From Paenibacillus sp. JCM 18996 (lineage in GTDB: Bacteria; Bacillota; Bacilli; Paenibacillales; NBRC-103111): DNA of 59,837 nt. Below the pieces are notes generated by a model, which saw only the letters and a list, made by a program, of their open reading frames with translations, was not told the origin of the DNA and ran no database searches. The stretch covers positions 1 to 59,837 of the forward strand of contig BBFE01000019.1 of NCBI GenBank assembly GCA_001313085.1. The letters run 5' to 3'. How positions within the stretch are numbered: position 1 is the stretch's first letter; every line of letters starts with the position of its first letter. This document shows, in pieces, positions 11,386-21,205 of this stretch. Position numbers and translations under genes: made by a program.

Positions 11386-12347
11386 CCAGCGGATTAATAA
11401 ATTCCTTGTCTTTCATCACGGCAAAATAAAGCGTTCCCACGTCCTTCCGCTTATCCTGCGCCACTTTTCCAATCGCCTCTCCGCCCTTGATCCAGTCGCT
11501 TTGCTGCACATAGCTCTTATCGATCCAGCCGTACACGGATTGCAGCTTATCCGCATGCTGGACAATGACCGTGAACCCCGTATCCTCACGCTGGCCTGCA
11601 TAAATGACAAGCCCGGTCGCTAATGCGCTCACCGTTGCGTCTGCTTTCGTCTCCACGATGATTCCGAGATGGCTGGCGTCGAAAGGAGCCGCTATTTTCC
11701 CCTGTACGGGCACGAAAAAGCTTTTGTTGAGCGAGGTGCTCACTTTTCTTGCATCAGGCTGTTTATCGCCAAAAAACGGGGATGAACGAAGGAGCTCCTT
11801 GAAAAGTTTTGTCATACCATACGGCAAGCTTGTCAAAAGGCTTAGATTCCGTCAAAGAGGTTCGAATGAAACGTTTCGCTTCGTCGGCAAGCGGGTGGTT
11901 TACTTGGAATATCCCCCACACCAGACCGAACAGAATGGCCGAGATCAACATTTTTTTTCGGGCAAAATTTCGTATGAGGAGTGTGCCGCTGGGCTCCTCC
12001 CACTCTTCCTCCAATTCATTCCATGAGGCGGCGGCGCCCCACTCCCGTTTATATTTCTGGTTCCACACAAATTCGGGATCGTTCCAGTCTCCCTGAGCGG
12101 CCTCGTCCCGTCGGTAAAGCCGACGCTCGTCCGTTTCGTAAGAGCGCGGCGGCCCCACCTGCGGGGTCATGTCCCGGTAATGTACATTGTGTTCTTCCAC
12201 TTCGTAAGAGCGCGGCAGTCCGCTTTCGTGCCGGGAGGAGGGCTTTTCTCTATACGGGGAAGGCTGCATTCCGTGTGCTGTGCGCGATTGCTGGATCTCC
12301 CTGATTCGGTCCGTTCTTCTTTGGCGGACTTTGTCTTTCGTTTCCAT
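11366..12347 (-). CDS. spoIVFA: SpoIVFA-like regulator with M23 peptidase fold, frameshifted
   Basis: SpoIVFA holds SpoIVFB inactive in the outer forespore membrane until signalled. The protein starts MKDK-like (METKDKVRQRR) with a long charged, Tyr/Arg-rich cytosolic region. A single membrane helix follows (MLISAILFGLVWGIFQV, about residues 130-147). The C-terminal LytM-type M23 domain (GKIAAPFDASHLGIIVETK and LYFAVMKDKEFINPLD) lacks a clear HxGxD/HxH zinc set and is probably non-catalytic, as in the family. A six-T run at about 11773 must be five to join the parts. It overlaps spoIVFB by 20 bases. Confidence 0.85.
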
Positions 12348-12464
12348 GGCGGATCTCCTCCCGAGGCGGCGTTAGGGTGCGTCCTAACGGCTTGTTCGCT
12401 TACTTCATCCTATGAGGACAAGGGAAGAATTATAACAAAGAGGACAACCGCCTGCACAGCCAAA

Positions 12465-12505
12465 AAAAAAGCCGCCAGGATAAAAATGCTTGTCCTGACG
12501 GTGCC
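12465..12505 (-). terminator. terminator downstream of rodA
   Basis: On the minus strand CCGTCAGGA pairs with TCCTGGCGG and is followed by nine T. It ends transcription coming from the mre-min-rodA block about 110 bases after the rodA stop. The 265 bases between rodA and spoIVFA otherwise hold no gene. Confidence 0.8.
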
Positions 12506-12612
12506 TTCTATTCCACGCACGACGTGTGGGGATGCAGCCCGAATAAATATGGTTCACTTCGACCTCAACGTACTCGGCTCTTAACGGAGCGCAGGCGCCT
12601 TGGCGATCTTTT

Positions 12613-13767
12613 TTAATACGAAGGTTCGGTCTCCTGATGCACTTTAATGCTCATCACAAACCCGATGGAAATCATGTTGATCAGCAGCGAGCTTCCCCCG
12701 TAAGAGACGAACGGTAACGTGATCCCTGTTAAAGGCATAATGCCGATCATCATACCGACATTTTCAAAAAAATCTGGAACACCAGCATGGAAACGATACC
12801 AACAATGATATAGGAGCCTGTTATATCCGTGCATTGAATGCCAATAATAATCATCCGATAGATAAACACGAAATAAAGCAGCAGCAGGACGGAGCAGCCT
12901 ACAAATCCGAACTCCTCCCCGACTACCACAAAGATCGAATCCGTATAAGCGATGGGAATAAAATTGCTGTGAATAGAGCTCCCATGCAGATAGCCCTCCC
13001 CGAACAAGGAGCCTGAGCCAATGGCGATAATGGCATTTTGTACATGGTAAGAATCCTTCTTGGAAGCGGCGCTTGGATTAAGGAACGTATCGATCCGTCC
13101 CATCCAGTGGTCGGAGCCTACCGTTGACTTCAGAAAAGCTCTGATTTCCTCATGGTAGCTCTGATACAGAGTCAAGGATAAAAAAAACAGCACACCCGCT
13201 ATAATCGATGTGGCGACAAGCACATGTGTATATTTAATGTTGCCGATCCAGTAAATGCCAAGCAGAATGACGATAAATATAACCGCGTTCCCCAAGTCCG
13301 GCTGGATGACAACCAGGACAAAGGGAACGAACATAATAAGCCCGATCGGAATGACATCGTGCAAAAGCTCCAGATTCTCTCCCTGCTTTCTTGCCATATA
13401 AGCAGCTAAAGCGATAATAAGAATGAGCTTGAACAATTCCACCGGCTGAAAATCAAACCCGAACGGCAGTTTGAACCATCCTCGAGCTCCATTGATCTCC
13501 GTTCCGAGCACATATACAGCAACCAACATAAGGATACCTGCCCCATACAAATAAGGGACAATCTTCACGATTGCTTTGTAATCGACCATCATGGCCGCTA
13601 GAAATCCTATAATCCCAATTGTAAAAATCAGAATCATTTTCGGTATCCCGATCGAAATCGAAGGGGAATCCACGGTGGCGCTGTGGACGAGCAGCATGCT
13701 GAGTGCCATAAAGACGACAAGCAGTCCGACAATCACCATATCTATTTTTTTTAAATTTTACCAGCAA
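12613..13767 (-). CDS. rodA: RodA/FtsW-type SEDS peptidoglycan polymerase, frameshifted
   Basis: SEDS-family lipid II polymerase and transglycosylase for cell-wall elongation; about ten membrane helices. Family landmarks are EINGARGWFKLPFGFDFQP, VIQPDLGNAVIFI and the C-terminal PLTGITLPFVSYGGSSLL. A TTG at 13767 after AGGATGAG is the best start. Reading the eight-A run at about 13747 as seven joins it to the first helix, and the seven-A run at about 12770 is the second break. It lies 7 bases after the minD stop, next to mreBCD, so I call RodA rather than FtsW. Confidence 0.87.
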
Positions 13768-13774
13768 GGGAATC

Positions 13775-14581
13775 TCATCCTATCCCAAGAAACTTCTTCA
13801 CCCTCTTGAATACCCCCGGCTTTTGCTCCATGGGCATCAGAGGCACGGTGTCGCCAAGGATGCGGCGTCCGATGTTGCGGTAAGCCATGGCCGCCCGCGA
13901 ATTCGGTTCATCACCGTCGGCTCTCCGGAATTTGCAGCCTTTATGACATATTCATCATCCGGCACAATCCCCAGCAGATCGATCGCGAGTACCTGGCAGA
14001 TCTCGTCGATGTCCAACATTTCGCCCTTCTTCACCATATTGGCGCGGATGCGGTTAATGATCAGCTTAGGAGATTGGATCTGCTCATTCTCCAGCAGCCC
14101 GATGATCCGGTCGGCGTCACGGACAGCGGCATTCTCCGGCGTAGTGACGACGATGGCCTTGTCCGCTCCCGCCACCGCGTTCTTGAAGCCTTGCTCGATC
14201 CCCGCGGGCAATCGATAATAACGTAATCGTGCGTCTTCTTCAATTCCAATATGATATCCTTCACCTGTTCCGGCGAAACGGCATGCTTATCCTTGGTCTG
14301 CGCGGCGGGCAAAAGGTAAAGCTCGTCAAATCTTTTATCTTTGATAAGCGCTTGAGGCAGACGGCATCTCCCTTCGGCTACGTCGACAAGATCATAGATG
14401 ATCCGGTTTTCCAGTCCCATGACCACATCGAGATTGCGGAGGCCGATGTCCGTGTCCACCATGCACACTTTTTTTTGCCTTGAATAGCCAGTGCCGTTCC
14501 GATATTGGCCGAAGTCGTCGTCTTGCCGACACCGCCTTTTCCCGAAGTGACTACAATCGCCTCACCCATCGGACCATTCAC
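13775..14581 (-). CDS. minD: septum-site ATPase MinD, frameshifted
   Basis: Membrane-associated ATPase that recruits MinC to block septation away from midcell. The deviant Walker A VVTSGKGGVGKTTTSANIG follows the start, the switch region reads VDTDIGLRNLDVVMGLENR, and the C-terminus ends in a basic amphipathic helix (FKRVKKFLGIG) typical of the MinD membrane-targeting sequence. Frames shift at 14472 (eight A), near 14205 (missing G in CPAGIEQG) and near 13890. The stop at 13775 overlaps the Shine-Dalgarno region of rodA. It follows minC by 15 bases. Confidence 0.92.
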
Positions 14582-14595
14582 TCCTTTGTCAGTGG

Positions 14596-15256
14596 TTAAT
14601 CCCGAATCAATCGGAACAATTGGTTGATTTTATTGATCTCCATCCGCCTTCTTTAATATAGGCGTAATCCATATAGGAGGAGTCCTCTATCCCCACTCGT
14701 CCGGAGGGCGGGAAATGATATTGGCGATTCTCAGCTGGGTCGGCTTCAAGAGGGACGCCGCAATCACCGCGCTTTCATCGCCATCCCTACCCGCGTGGGC
14801 CATGCCTTTGAGCGAGCCCATTACATAGATGCTGCCGGTGCTGAGAATCGTTCCTCCGGGATTCACATCGCCCATAAAAAAAGGATATTGCCGTCATGCT
14901 GAATCGTCTGTCCGGAGCGGACCATGCCTTTTACAAGCTCAATTTTGGCAAAATCCAATCCCGGCTGCTCCTCCCGCACATCGCTCTCGATCGACCGGAC
15001 AAGCAGATTGCCCTTTTGGGAGATGATCCGGTGAATCTCTTCCTTTTCTTCCTCGCCGATCTGCCTCTGCCCCAGCTTCACGTGCACATGGATAATGGGA
15101 CCGGACAGAAATTTTTTTGTGCGTTTTCTCAAGCTTGTGCAGCAGTTCTCTATATAAATCGTCGATTTCGCATTGGTCATCCAAAAGAAAGATTAATCCG
15201 TCCTTGATGCCTTTTATGGTAACGTGGTGCTTTACTGCAGTCATAGACTCCTTCAA
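14596..15256 (-). CDS. minC: septum-site inhibitor MinC, frameshifted
   Basis: FtsZ-polymerisation inhibitor, partner of MinD. The N-terminal domain begins VKHHVTIKGIKDGLIFLLDD. The C-terminal beta-helix domain is clear: HDGNILFMGDVNPGGTILSTG, then IYVMGSLKGMAHAG and PTQLRIANIISRPPDE. The last residues end NQLFRLIRD after two small corrections. Frames shift near 15115 (seven T), 14878 (seven A) and 14640-14690. The start is either the TTG at 15256 or the inner ATG five codons on. It lies between mreD and minD, the usual order. Confidence 0.9.
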
Positions 15257-15313
15257 CCCCCTAACCTAGCTATTTCGGCTCCGAGGGTATATATTCCTTC
15301 TTAGGCGCCCAAA

Positions 15314-15843
15314 TTAATCCTCGCCGCGGCTCTGCACTTCGATCGATTCCAGCCATTTTCGGACGGGAACATAGATGATAAGAGCAAATAACAAGTTCAC
15401 CAGAATGCTAGGCAGCATTTGATGGGTCAGAGCCCACTTCAAATCGATGCGCATAATGTTAAACACACGATAAATGCCGAAGGTCAATAATTCGAATACA
15501 GTGCTGCCAAGAAAAAATAACCGATAGAGCGAACAGCAGGTTGAGATGGATTTTGCGGTTGGCAAGGCCCGCCACGTAGCCGCTCACCGCCATCGAGAAG
15601 GCATATATGCCCAGCATCGGGCCGTAATAAGTCAAATCATGGAGAGATCCGAAGATGAGGCCAAAGATTAACGCCCAGCGCGGGTTAAGATATAAGCTAT
15701 ATATAAGACCACAACAAGCACGAGATGCGGCGCGATAAGGACCTTGGTCTGCCAAGCCTCGGGAATGATCAGATCGAGTACGGTGCCTTCCAGCAAAAAA
15801 ACAATGCAAAAAAAACGACAAGCCAAAGCATATACCGGTTCAT
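15314..15843 (-). CDS. mreD: rod-shape protein MreD, frameshifted
   Basis: Small integral membrane protein of the elongasome, about 175 residues with five or six membrane helices. Readable segments are LEGTVLDLIIPEAWQTKV, LVLVVVLYIAY, FGLIFGSLHDLTYYGPMLG and LVNLLFALIIYVPVRKW. The ATG at 15843 follows GGAGGCAGGTGACC. Breaks: the seven-A run at about 15795, a shift near 15700 and the T/A run near 15510. Assignment rests on position after mreC and on the hydrophobic pattern. Confidence 0.82.
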
Positions 15844-15847
15844 GGTC

Positions 15848-16700
15848 ACCTGCCTCCGGCACTTCAACTACAAACACCTCGCGAAGATGCTGGAAGGAGG
15901 CCATCGGTTTAATCATTGCCTTGGGAGTGATCGCGAAATCATCCTCTTTGATGGCGACTACCTTTCCTATTACGATTCCTCTCGGAAACACCTGGCCCAA
16001 ACCCGACGTAATGACGACATCGTTCACCTGGACGCCCTGGATTTTGGTCATGGAGAGCAGGCCTCTTCCTTTGAAAAGTTCACGATGACTCCGAAGGATT
16101 GGTCCTCTTTGCCCTGGACGGTGGCGGAAATCGCTTTGGTCGTGTTCTCGCTGTCGTTGATATCGTCCAGAAGCTGGACATTCGAGTAGAACGGATAGAC
16201 GTTCGTAACGCGGCCCACCAACCCGTCCACGGACATCACTGCCATATTCGGTTTTATACCGTCTTTCTCTCCCAGATTGATCGCTTTGGTAGAGTTATAG
16301 GCATCCGGACTGGACGCTATCACTTCGGCAACGCGAAACTTGTAATTGTTCGATTGCTTTTGGCGGTCGGTGAATCCCAGCATATCTTTGAGCCGGACGT
16401 TCTGGGATTTCAGGTCGTTCAGGCGGGCCGTATCCATCGCGTAATGGCTTAAAGTGGATTTCAACACACGGTTCTCTTCATAAATGGTTCTCAAGGAGTA
16501 CATCTCTTCAAAGAACCCCGCTATAGAGCGGGCGGGCTTATAGATCATTCCCTGCATCCAGGAAACAGTGTCTTTCACCAGCTTCTCGGGCCAAGTCAAT
16601 TTATCTCTTTGTCCGAGGGTGAGGCCCATCAAGGCGACAAAAAAAGAATAAACAGAAGCATGAGGACAAGAAGACGTTTATTCCCCATAAATTTCAACAA
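15848..16700 (-). CDS. mreC: rod-shape protein MreC, frameshifted
   Basis: Bitopic scaffold linking MreB to the wall-synthesis enzymes. After a TTG at 16700 (Shine-Dalgarno AGAAGGTG) comes a membrane helix ([19 protein letters not shown]), then a coiled coil ([20 protein letters not shown]) and the two-lobed MreC domain ([39 protein letters not shown]). The seven-T run at about 16642 should be five, and a second break lies near 16050. The stop is uncertain within a few bases but overlaps the mreD ribosome-binding site. Confidence 0.88.
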
Positions 16701-16712
16701 GCGGAGCACCTT

Positions 16713-17765
16713 CTAACCATGGATCGTCTTAACGTCTGGATCTGCCGGACGAGCCGGAATTCTTTTTTGAACAGATGAATGTGGTCCAACGCGCGCCCGG
16801 TCCCGATCGCTACGCAATCCAGCGGATTCTCGGCCACCATGACGGGCATGCCGGTTTCTTTGGCAAGGAGCTTGTCCAAATTGCGCAGCAAGCCTCCGCT
16901 CCGGTCAATACAATACCGCGGTCCATAATGTCTGCGGACAGTTCCGGCGGGCACTTCTCCAACGTGATCTTCACCGCGTCTACAATGCTGTTCACCGTAT
17001 CCGTCAAAGCATCCGTAATTTCGTGGGACGAGACGGTCATCGTCTTGGGCAATCCGCTCACGAGGTCGCGGCCGCGGATTTCATACAGTTCAGGGCTGTC
17101 GGTAGGCATAGCGGAACCGATCTCGATCTTCAGCTGTTCCGAGGTCCTTTCCCCGATCATCAGGTTATACGTTTTCTTGATATACTGCATGATGGCTTCG
17201 TCCATCTCGTCGCCCGCGATGCGGATGGAACGGCTGGTAACGATGCCGCCGAGCGAGATGACCGCCACTTCCGTCGTTCCGCCGCCGATATCGACGACCA
17301 TGCTGCCCGTCGGCTCCCATACCGGAAGATCGGCGCCTATCGCTGCCGCGAACGGCTCTTCGATCGTATAGGCATCTCTTGCTCCGGCCTGCTTCGTAGC
17401 GTCCTCTACCGCTCTCTTCTCTACCGCCGTAATACCGGAAGGTACGCATACCATCACGCTCGGATGGCGTTGGAACAGCCAGCGGTCCTTTTGGGCCTGC
17501 TTCAAGAAATAACGGATCATCGTTGCGGTTGTTTCGAAATCCGCGATGACCCCGTCTTTCATCGGCCGTACCGCGCGGATGTTGCCCGGAGTGCGTCCGA
17601 TCATTTTCTTGGCGTTATCGCTACGGCTTCAATCGTTTTTTGTATCTGTTCTCAGGGCGACCACCGATGGCTCCCTGACGACAATTCCTTTTCCTTTGAC
17701 AAAAAAACCAGCGTATTCGCTGTTCCAAGATCAATCCCCAAATCTTTTGTGAAACCACCAAACAT
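16713..17765 (-). CDS. mreB: actin-like rod-shape protein MreB, frameshifted
   Basis: Actin homologue that organises lateral wall synthesis. It begins [20 protein letters not shown] after GGAAGGGAGATTTAAAGC. The phosphate-2 motif [16 protein letters not shown] and adenosine-site segment are intact, and the gene ends LKTIHG. Breaks: the seven-T run at 17701 (five restores LVFVKG), one near 17625, one near 16905 ([12 protein letters not shown]), and one near 16760. About 345 residues. First of mreB-mreC-mreD-minC-minD-rodA, downstream of radC. Confidence 0.94.
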
Positions 17766-17843
17766 GCTTTAAATCTCCCTTCCGGTTAACCAATCTATGT
17801 AGCGGAGTGTGTGCTGCCCAAAGACGGCACTTAGATCATTATA

Positions 17844-18532
17844 TTACATTAAGCCTTGTTCCTTCAAACTAATATACCTGTTATCGCCAATGACAATATG
17901 ATCCAGTACGTCAATACCGATAATCTCTCCAACTTCTACCAATCTCGCTGTCATCTGCACATCTTCGGGGCTTGGAGCGGGATCCCGCTGGGATGGTTGT
18001 GGGCGCAGACGATCGACGCGCTGCTGCGCTGGATGGCGGCTTTAAACACTTCTCTCGGATGTACGATCGAGGCGTTCAAGCTTCCCATGGAGAGCGTCTC
18101 TTGACCCACGACATGATTCTTCGTATTGAGAAAGAGGCAGACAAAATGTTCCTTCTGCAAATACCGCATATCTTCCATCAACAGATCTGCCGCGTCCTTG
18201 GGAGAACGGATCGTGACCTTGCCGCCGCCGGTCGTTCTGGCCAGCCGCCGTCCGAGCTCGATGCCGGCTTGAAGTTGAAGCGCCTTGGCCGGCCCGATGC
18301 CTTTGATCTGTTGCAGCTGCTCGGCGCTCATATCGACCAGATTGCGCAGGCCGCCCGACTCGGCCAGAATCCTTTGGGCCAAGTGTACGGCCGATGCGGC
18401 TACCGTTCCCGTTCGCAGCAGTATTGCGATCAGCTCCGCGTTGCTCAGCGTGTGTGCGCCGTAGTGCAGCATGCGTTCCCTGGGCCTTTCTTCAACAGGT
18501 ACTTCTCTTAAGGTTAAATACGGTAAAGCCAT
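17844..18532 (-). CDS. radC: RadC family JAB-domain protein
   Basis: RadC family protein with an N-terminal helix-hairpin-helix region ([18 protein letters not shown]) and a C-terminal JAMM/MPN metalloprotease-like domain. The metal motif HNHPSG is present. A missing G in the following GGGG (near 17988) shifts the frame; restoring it gives [19 protein letters not shown] and an ending SLKEQGLM with TAA at 17844. Function is not settled in bacteria; a DNA-repair role is no longer supported. In relatives it directly follows maf, and here only the maf tail remains upstream. Confidence 0.9.
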
Positions 18533-18566
18533 GAATTCCCTTCTTTCTAATTGAAATTAAACTGCA

Positions 18567-18706
18567 TTACAGAATTTGAACACCCATCTCCTCGAGAATT
18601 TGGCTTTTAACAGAAACAGCGGCAGCCCGACTACGGTAAAATAATCTCCTTCGATCCGTTCCACGAGCAGGGACCCTACGCCTTGAATGCCGTAGGAGCC
18701 GGCTTT
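18567..18706 (-). pseudogene. maf: 3' fragment of host maf left by island insertion
   Basis: These bases encode the normal end of a Maf nucleotide pyrophosphatase: [20 protein letters not shown], then [13 protein letters not shown] and, after a small shift near 18612, [11 protein letters not shown] and a stop. Upstream of the KAG codons similarity to Maf stops abruptly. The missing host 5' part (about 160 codons) is found at 35.65-36.13 kb, ending at the same KAG codons. The fragment lies 34 bases before radC, the ancestral maf position. It has no start of its own and is presumably not translated. Confidence 0.88.
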
Positions 18707-18719
18707 GTAGTGCACAATG
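18699..18719. other. left attachment junction of the island
   Basis: Contains the 8-bp sequence ccggcttt (18699-18706; AAAGCCGG on the minus strand) shared with the right junction at 35645-35652. Maf coding similarity ends here. The element-side half-site cacaatg (18713-18719) is the inverse of cattgtg at the right junction, as expected for the dyad of a serine-integrase attP. Confidence 0.75.
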
Positions 18720-18811
18720 GTTCTTTCCGTAGGGAATCATCCCCATTTTGTGACATTTGGCAGACATTTAAGGCAACCGTGGATACAAAAGACTACTTAA
18801 CAGCCCCTGCT

Positions 18812-19102
18812 TTATAAAAAAACGGTGGCATTGTTGCCGCCACCGTTTCCATCAGGATCATCACCATTATTAGGATGAAGTAGTTGCTCAATACTTGCTT
18901 TAAGGTAAATTGTAGGTTCGGTCAAGGATATAATGAGTGGAGCAGGATATCTTGCCGACTCTTCGTCAATAATTATCTTCTCTCGATCAAGAGGACTTCT
19001 CTTATATCCGTAAGGGACAGATGCCAGATATTTGCCCTCTTTCATCCTAGATTTGATATTTTCTTTGACTTTTCGACTAATATCCTTAAACATACAACTC
19101 AT
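18812..19102 (-). pseudogene. large serine recombinase remnant
   Basis: A 96-codon frame reads MFKDISRKVKENIKSRMKEG followed by VPYGYKRSPLDREKIIIDEE. This is the linker and start of the Recombinase domain of large serine integrases (family pattern: ISxKVRxxxxxKxxxGxxxG...PYGYxxxP...LxIDEEAA). The N-terminal catalytic serine domain and the zinc-ribbon/coiled-coil C-terminus are both missing, and after about residue 48 the frame degenerates into unrelated residues. It lies about 110 bases inside the island, next to the left junction, the usual place for an integrase gene. Non-functional. Confidence 0.75.
18815..18846 (-). terminator. hairpin terminator at island left end
   Basis: cggtggc and gccaccg (about 18822-18845) pair around a nine-base loop. 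On the minus strand a T-rich tract follows, so it would end transcripts of the decayed integrase before the maf fragment. Confidence 0.65.
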
Positions 19103-19254
19103 TATACCATGTTTTGACCCCTAGAATCGAATCATCATCTACAAATGAGTCATAATTGTCGCTTATTAAAATGATTCAAACACCCATACGCTTCATGTCT
19201 TCTAGGAACAGCAACGTATATGCGTTATGTCGTGTAATTAGGGAGGCGATCGTC

Positions 19255-19457
19255 ATGATGAAGCGAAATAAAGTATTCGAAGAAGTACGGTACAAAGTGG
19301 CTCAAGAAGCATTGAACGGAATAAAAAACCGGGGCTCTTGCCCGAAAGTACGACGTCACGCCTAAGACCATCCGCAACTGGGTGAAGTAGTACCAAGAAA
19401 CCTTTTGTGCCGACGCGGCCTACACTGGATGAGCGAATCGCCGAATCGAAACGCTAG
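19255..19457 (+). pseudogene. IS3-type transposase OrfA remnant
   Basis: An ATG at 19255 after AGGGAGG opens a short frame (FEEVRYKVAQEALNGIKN). With a one-base shift at about 19334 it continues ALARKYDVTPKTIRNWVK, the helix-turn-helix of IS3-family OrfA proteins. An in-frame TAG follows, then fragments such as LDERIAES. No OrfB integrase or terminal inverted repeats were found. It is a dead insertion-sequence relic within the island. Confidence 0.6.
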
Positions 19458-19499
19458 ATACCTGTACAAACCGCTTCGATTTTCCAGCTGTAAAATCGG

Positions 19500-20140
19500 C
19501 TCTACCTTCTCAGGATCATGGAATTTGAGATAATGCTCGCTTTATCGCGTTCGTCCAGGAAAGGAACATGACCGCTATATTGAAACGGAACGAGGACTGA
19601 ATTGTGGATGAGCTTATTGGTTTCCTGGGCATCTGCAAATTGTTGGACGGACGCTGCCGAAATCAAAAAAGTTGATCGGTTATATTCCAGGAGAAATTGC
19701 ATTTCCCGATGCACCGACGGGAACAGAGTTTTTTTGAGAAGGCAAGCGGAATTACTGGGATTAAAGGATATGTCATATGCGGAGAGCATTATACAAAAGC
19801 TGCAGCTTGATCCTACAGCCAACTTGAAAAGAATCTCCAAGGGGATGAAGCAGAAAACGGCGATTGTCGCAGCTTTGATGGCCGATCCCGACATTTTGAT
19901 TCTGGATGAGCCTACCACAGGGTTAGACCCGCTAATGCGCGCTGAGTTCGTAGACATATTGAAGGAAGAAAAGAAGAAAGGCAAGACGATTTTCATGTCC
20001 AGTCATATGTTTCAAGAAGTTCAGCATACTTGTGACAAGGTCGCGTTAAACAAGGGAGGAAGGGTGGTTGCGGTCAAACCGACCGTCGACATAAAGCACA
20101 ACGAAAACAAGGTGTATAAAATCGAGTTCCTTTCCCGCGA
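19500..20140 (+). pseudogene. ABC transporter ATP-binding subunit remnant
   Basis: From about 19665 the frames read KLIGYIPGEIAFPDAPTGTE, SKGMKQKTAIVAALMADPDI and LILDEPTTGLDPLMRAEFVD, then the switch His in FMSSHMFQEVQHTCD. These are the Q-loop region, signature, Walker B and H-loop of a drug/antibiotic-export ATPase. The Walker A segment is missing: an apparent start of the ATPase (ELIGFLG) jumps straight to LLDGxAAEIKK. A frameshift lies in the seven-T run at about 19729. The subunit cannot bind ATP as written, so this is a real deletion, unlike the run errors elsewhere. Confidence 0.7.
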
Positions 20141-20320
20141 GGCATGCTTGCCAAAACCTTCTATGGCATTCAGGGTGTACTGCTGCCAATCGTATTCATC
20201 CTTATGAGCGCCAACAGTCTCATCGCTTCGCAAGACGATAGAGGGTCTATGGCATACTTACTCTCTACTCCTTTATGTGCTTGGCATACGCGTCTTCAAA
20301 TTGCCGCTATGACGAATTTT
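20140..20320 (+). pseudogene. ABC-2 permease fragment
   Basis: About 45 codons read FYGIQGVLLPIVFILMSANS and IASQDDRGSMAYLLSTP, a piece of an ABC-2 type exporter permease (family pattern NSLIAxxxDRGSMAYLLSTP). It is joined abruptly to the end of the ATPase remnant upstream and degenerates after about 20270. Together they are the ruins of one exporter operon. Confidence 0.6.
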
Positions 20321-20410
20321 TTCTATGTGACTTGTCGGTCTTCACAATACGATAAGCACGAAAAAATAACATACAATTTCCATGGAACAACAAAGAACTA
20401 CATTGTGTTA

Positions 20411-20487
20411 AAGTAAGTAATTACTCACTTTTTTTTATTGACACCAAAACTGCGCGGTGATATTATTAAGTAAGTACTTACTCACTT
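20411..20487 (+). promoter_or_regulatory. twin TetR operators around a near-consensus promoter
   Basis: A perfect -35 TTGACA (20438-20443), 17-base spacer and TATTAT -10 (20461-20466) lie between two copies of a 20-bp palindrome-like site, aagtaagtaAttactcactt at 20411-20430 and aagtaagtaCttactcactt at 20468-20487 (19 of 20 identical). One copy sits just upstream of -35, the other just after -10. This is the layout expected for tight autorepression by the TetR protein encoded 40 bases downstream. Confidence 0.85.
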
Positions 20488-20525
20488 ATTTTAATCAAAT
20501 AACTCACGAAGGAGGTGAATCGGTT

Positions 20526-21179
20526 TTGAACAACAATTTGTTGAATGAAATCCTATCGTCACAATCAGCAAAACTAACAGTAAAGCAAGAACGGATTGTC
20601 GAGGCAGCAATTCGACTGTTTGCAGAAAAGGCTATTCAAATACTTCAACGTCTGAAATCGCCAAGGTTGCCGAGGTATCTGAGGCAAGTATCTTTAAGCA
20701 GTATGGAACGAAAGACAAGCTACTGTTATCCCTTATTGTCTCTCATTTGAAGGAATTCTTGCCTTCTATGGCGGACGAGGTAATTGGTCAAATCAGCAAA
20801 GCTAATTCCACTTTTGAAGGATTCTTAGCAGAGCTTCTTAAAAAATCGCGTTGAATTCGGCTTGGAAAACAAGGAAATATTCCAAGTAATCATAAAGGAA
20901 TTAATTTATAAAGAGGAATTGAAAAAACGAACTCCTCCCTTACATTTCAGAAGTAGTTACTTCGCGTCTAACCCAAGTTATCGAGTTATTTAAAGAACGC
21001 GGTGAACTTATTGACATCCCAACCGACAGAATTCTAAAGTTGCTTTTCACGTTCATTGGTGGATTCCTGCTTCGCGTTTTGTGTTGTTGAATAAGGAGTC
21101 AATTAACGACGAGGAAATTGAAGATGCGATCCGTTTTATAATGGATGGCATTCGAAAATCATCTTCCGATAATGAGTGA
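20526..21179 (+). CDS. TetR/AcrR family repressor, frameshifted
   Basis: One-component repressor. A TTG at 20526 follows AAGGAGGTGAATCG. The helix-turn-helix domain reads RIVEAAIRLFAEKGYSNTST, SEIAKVAEVSEASIFKQYGT and KDKLLLSLIV, about residues 22-70. The C-terminal ligand domain continues to FIMDGIRKSSSDNE. Frames shift near 20629, 20842 (run of A), 20930 and 21070, all small indels. The twin operators upstream and the membrane protein gene 26 bases downstream indicate an autoregulated two-gene operon; the membrane protein is its likely main target. Confidence 0.85.
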
Positions 21180-21205
21180 TTGTATAAAAAGGAGAAACAT
21201 TTATT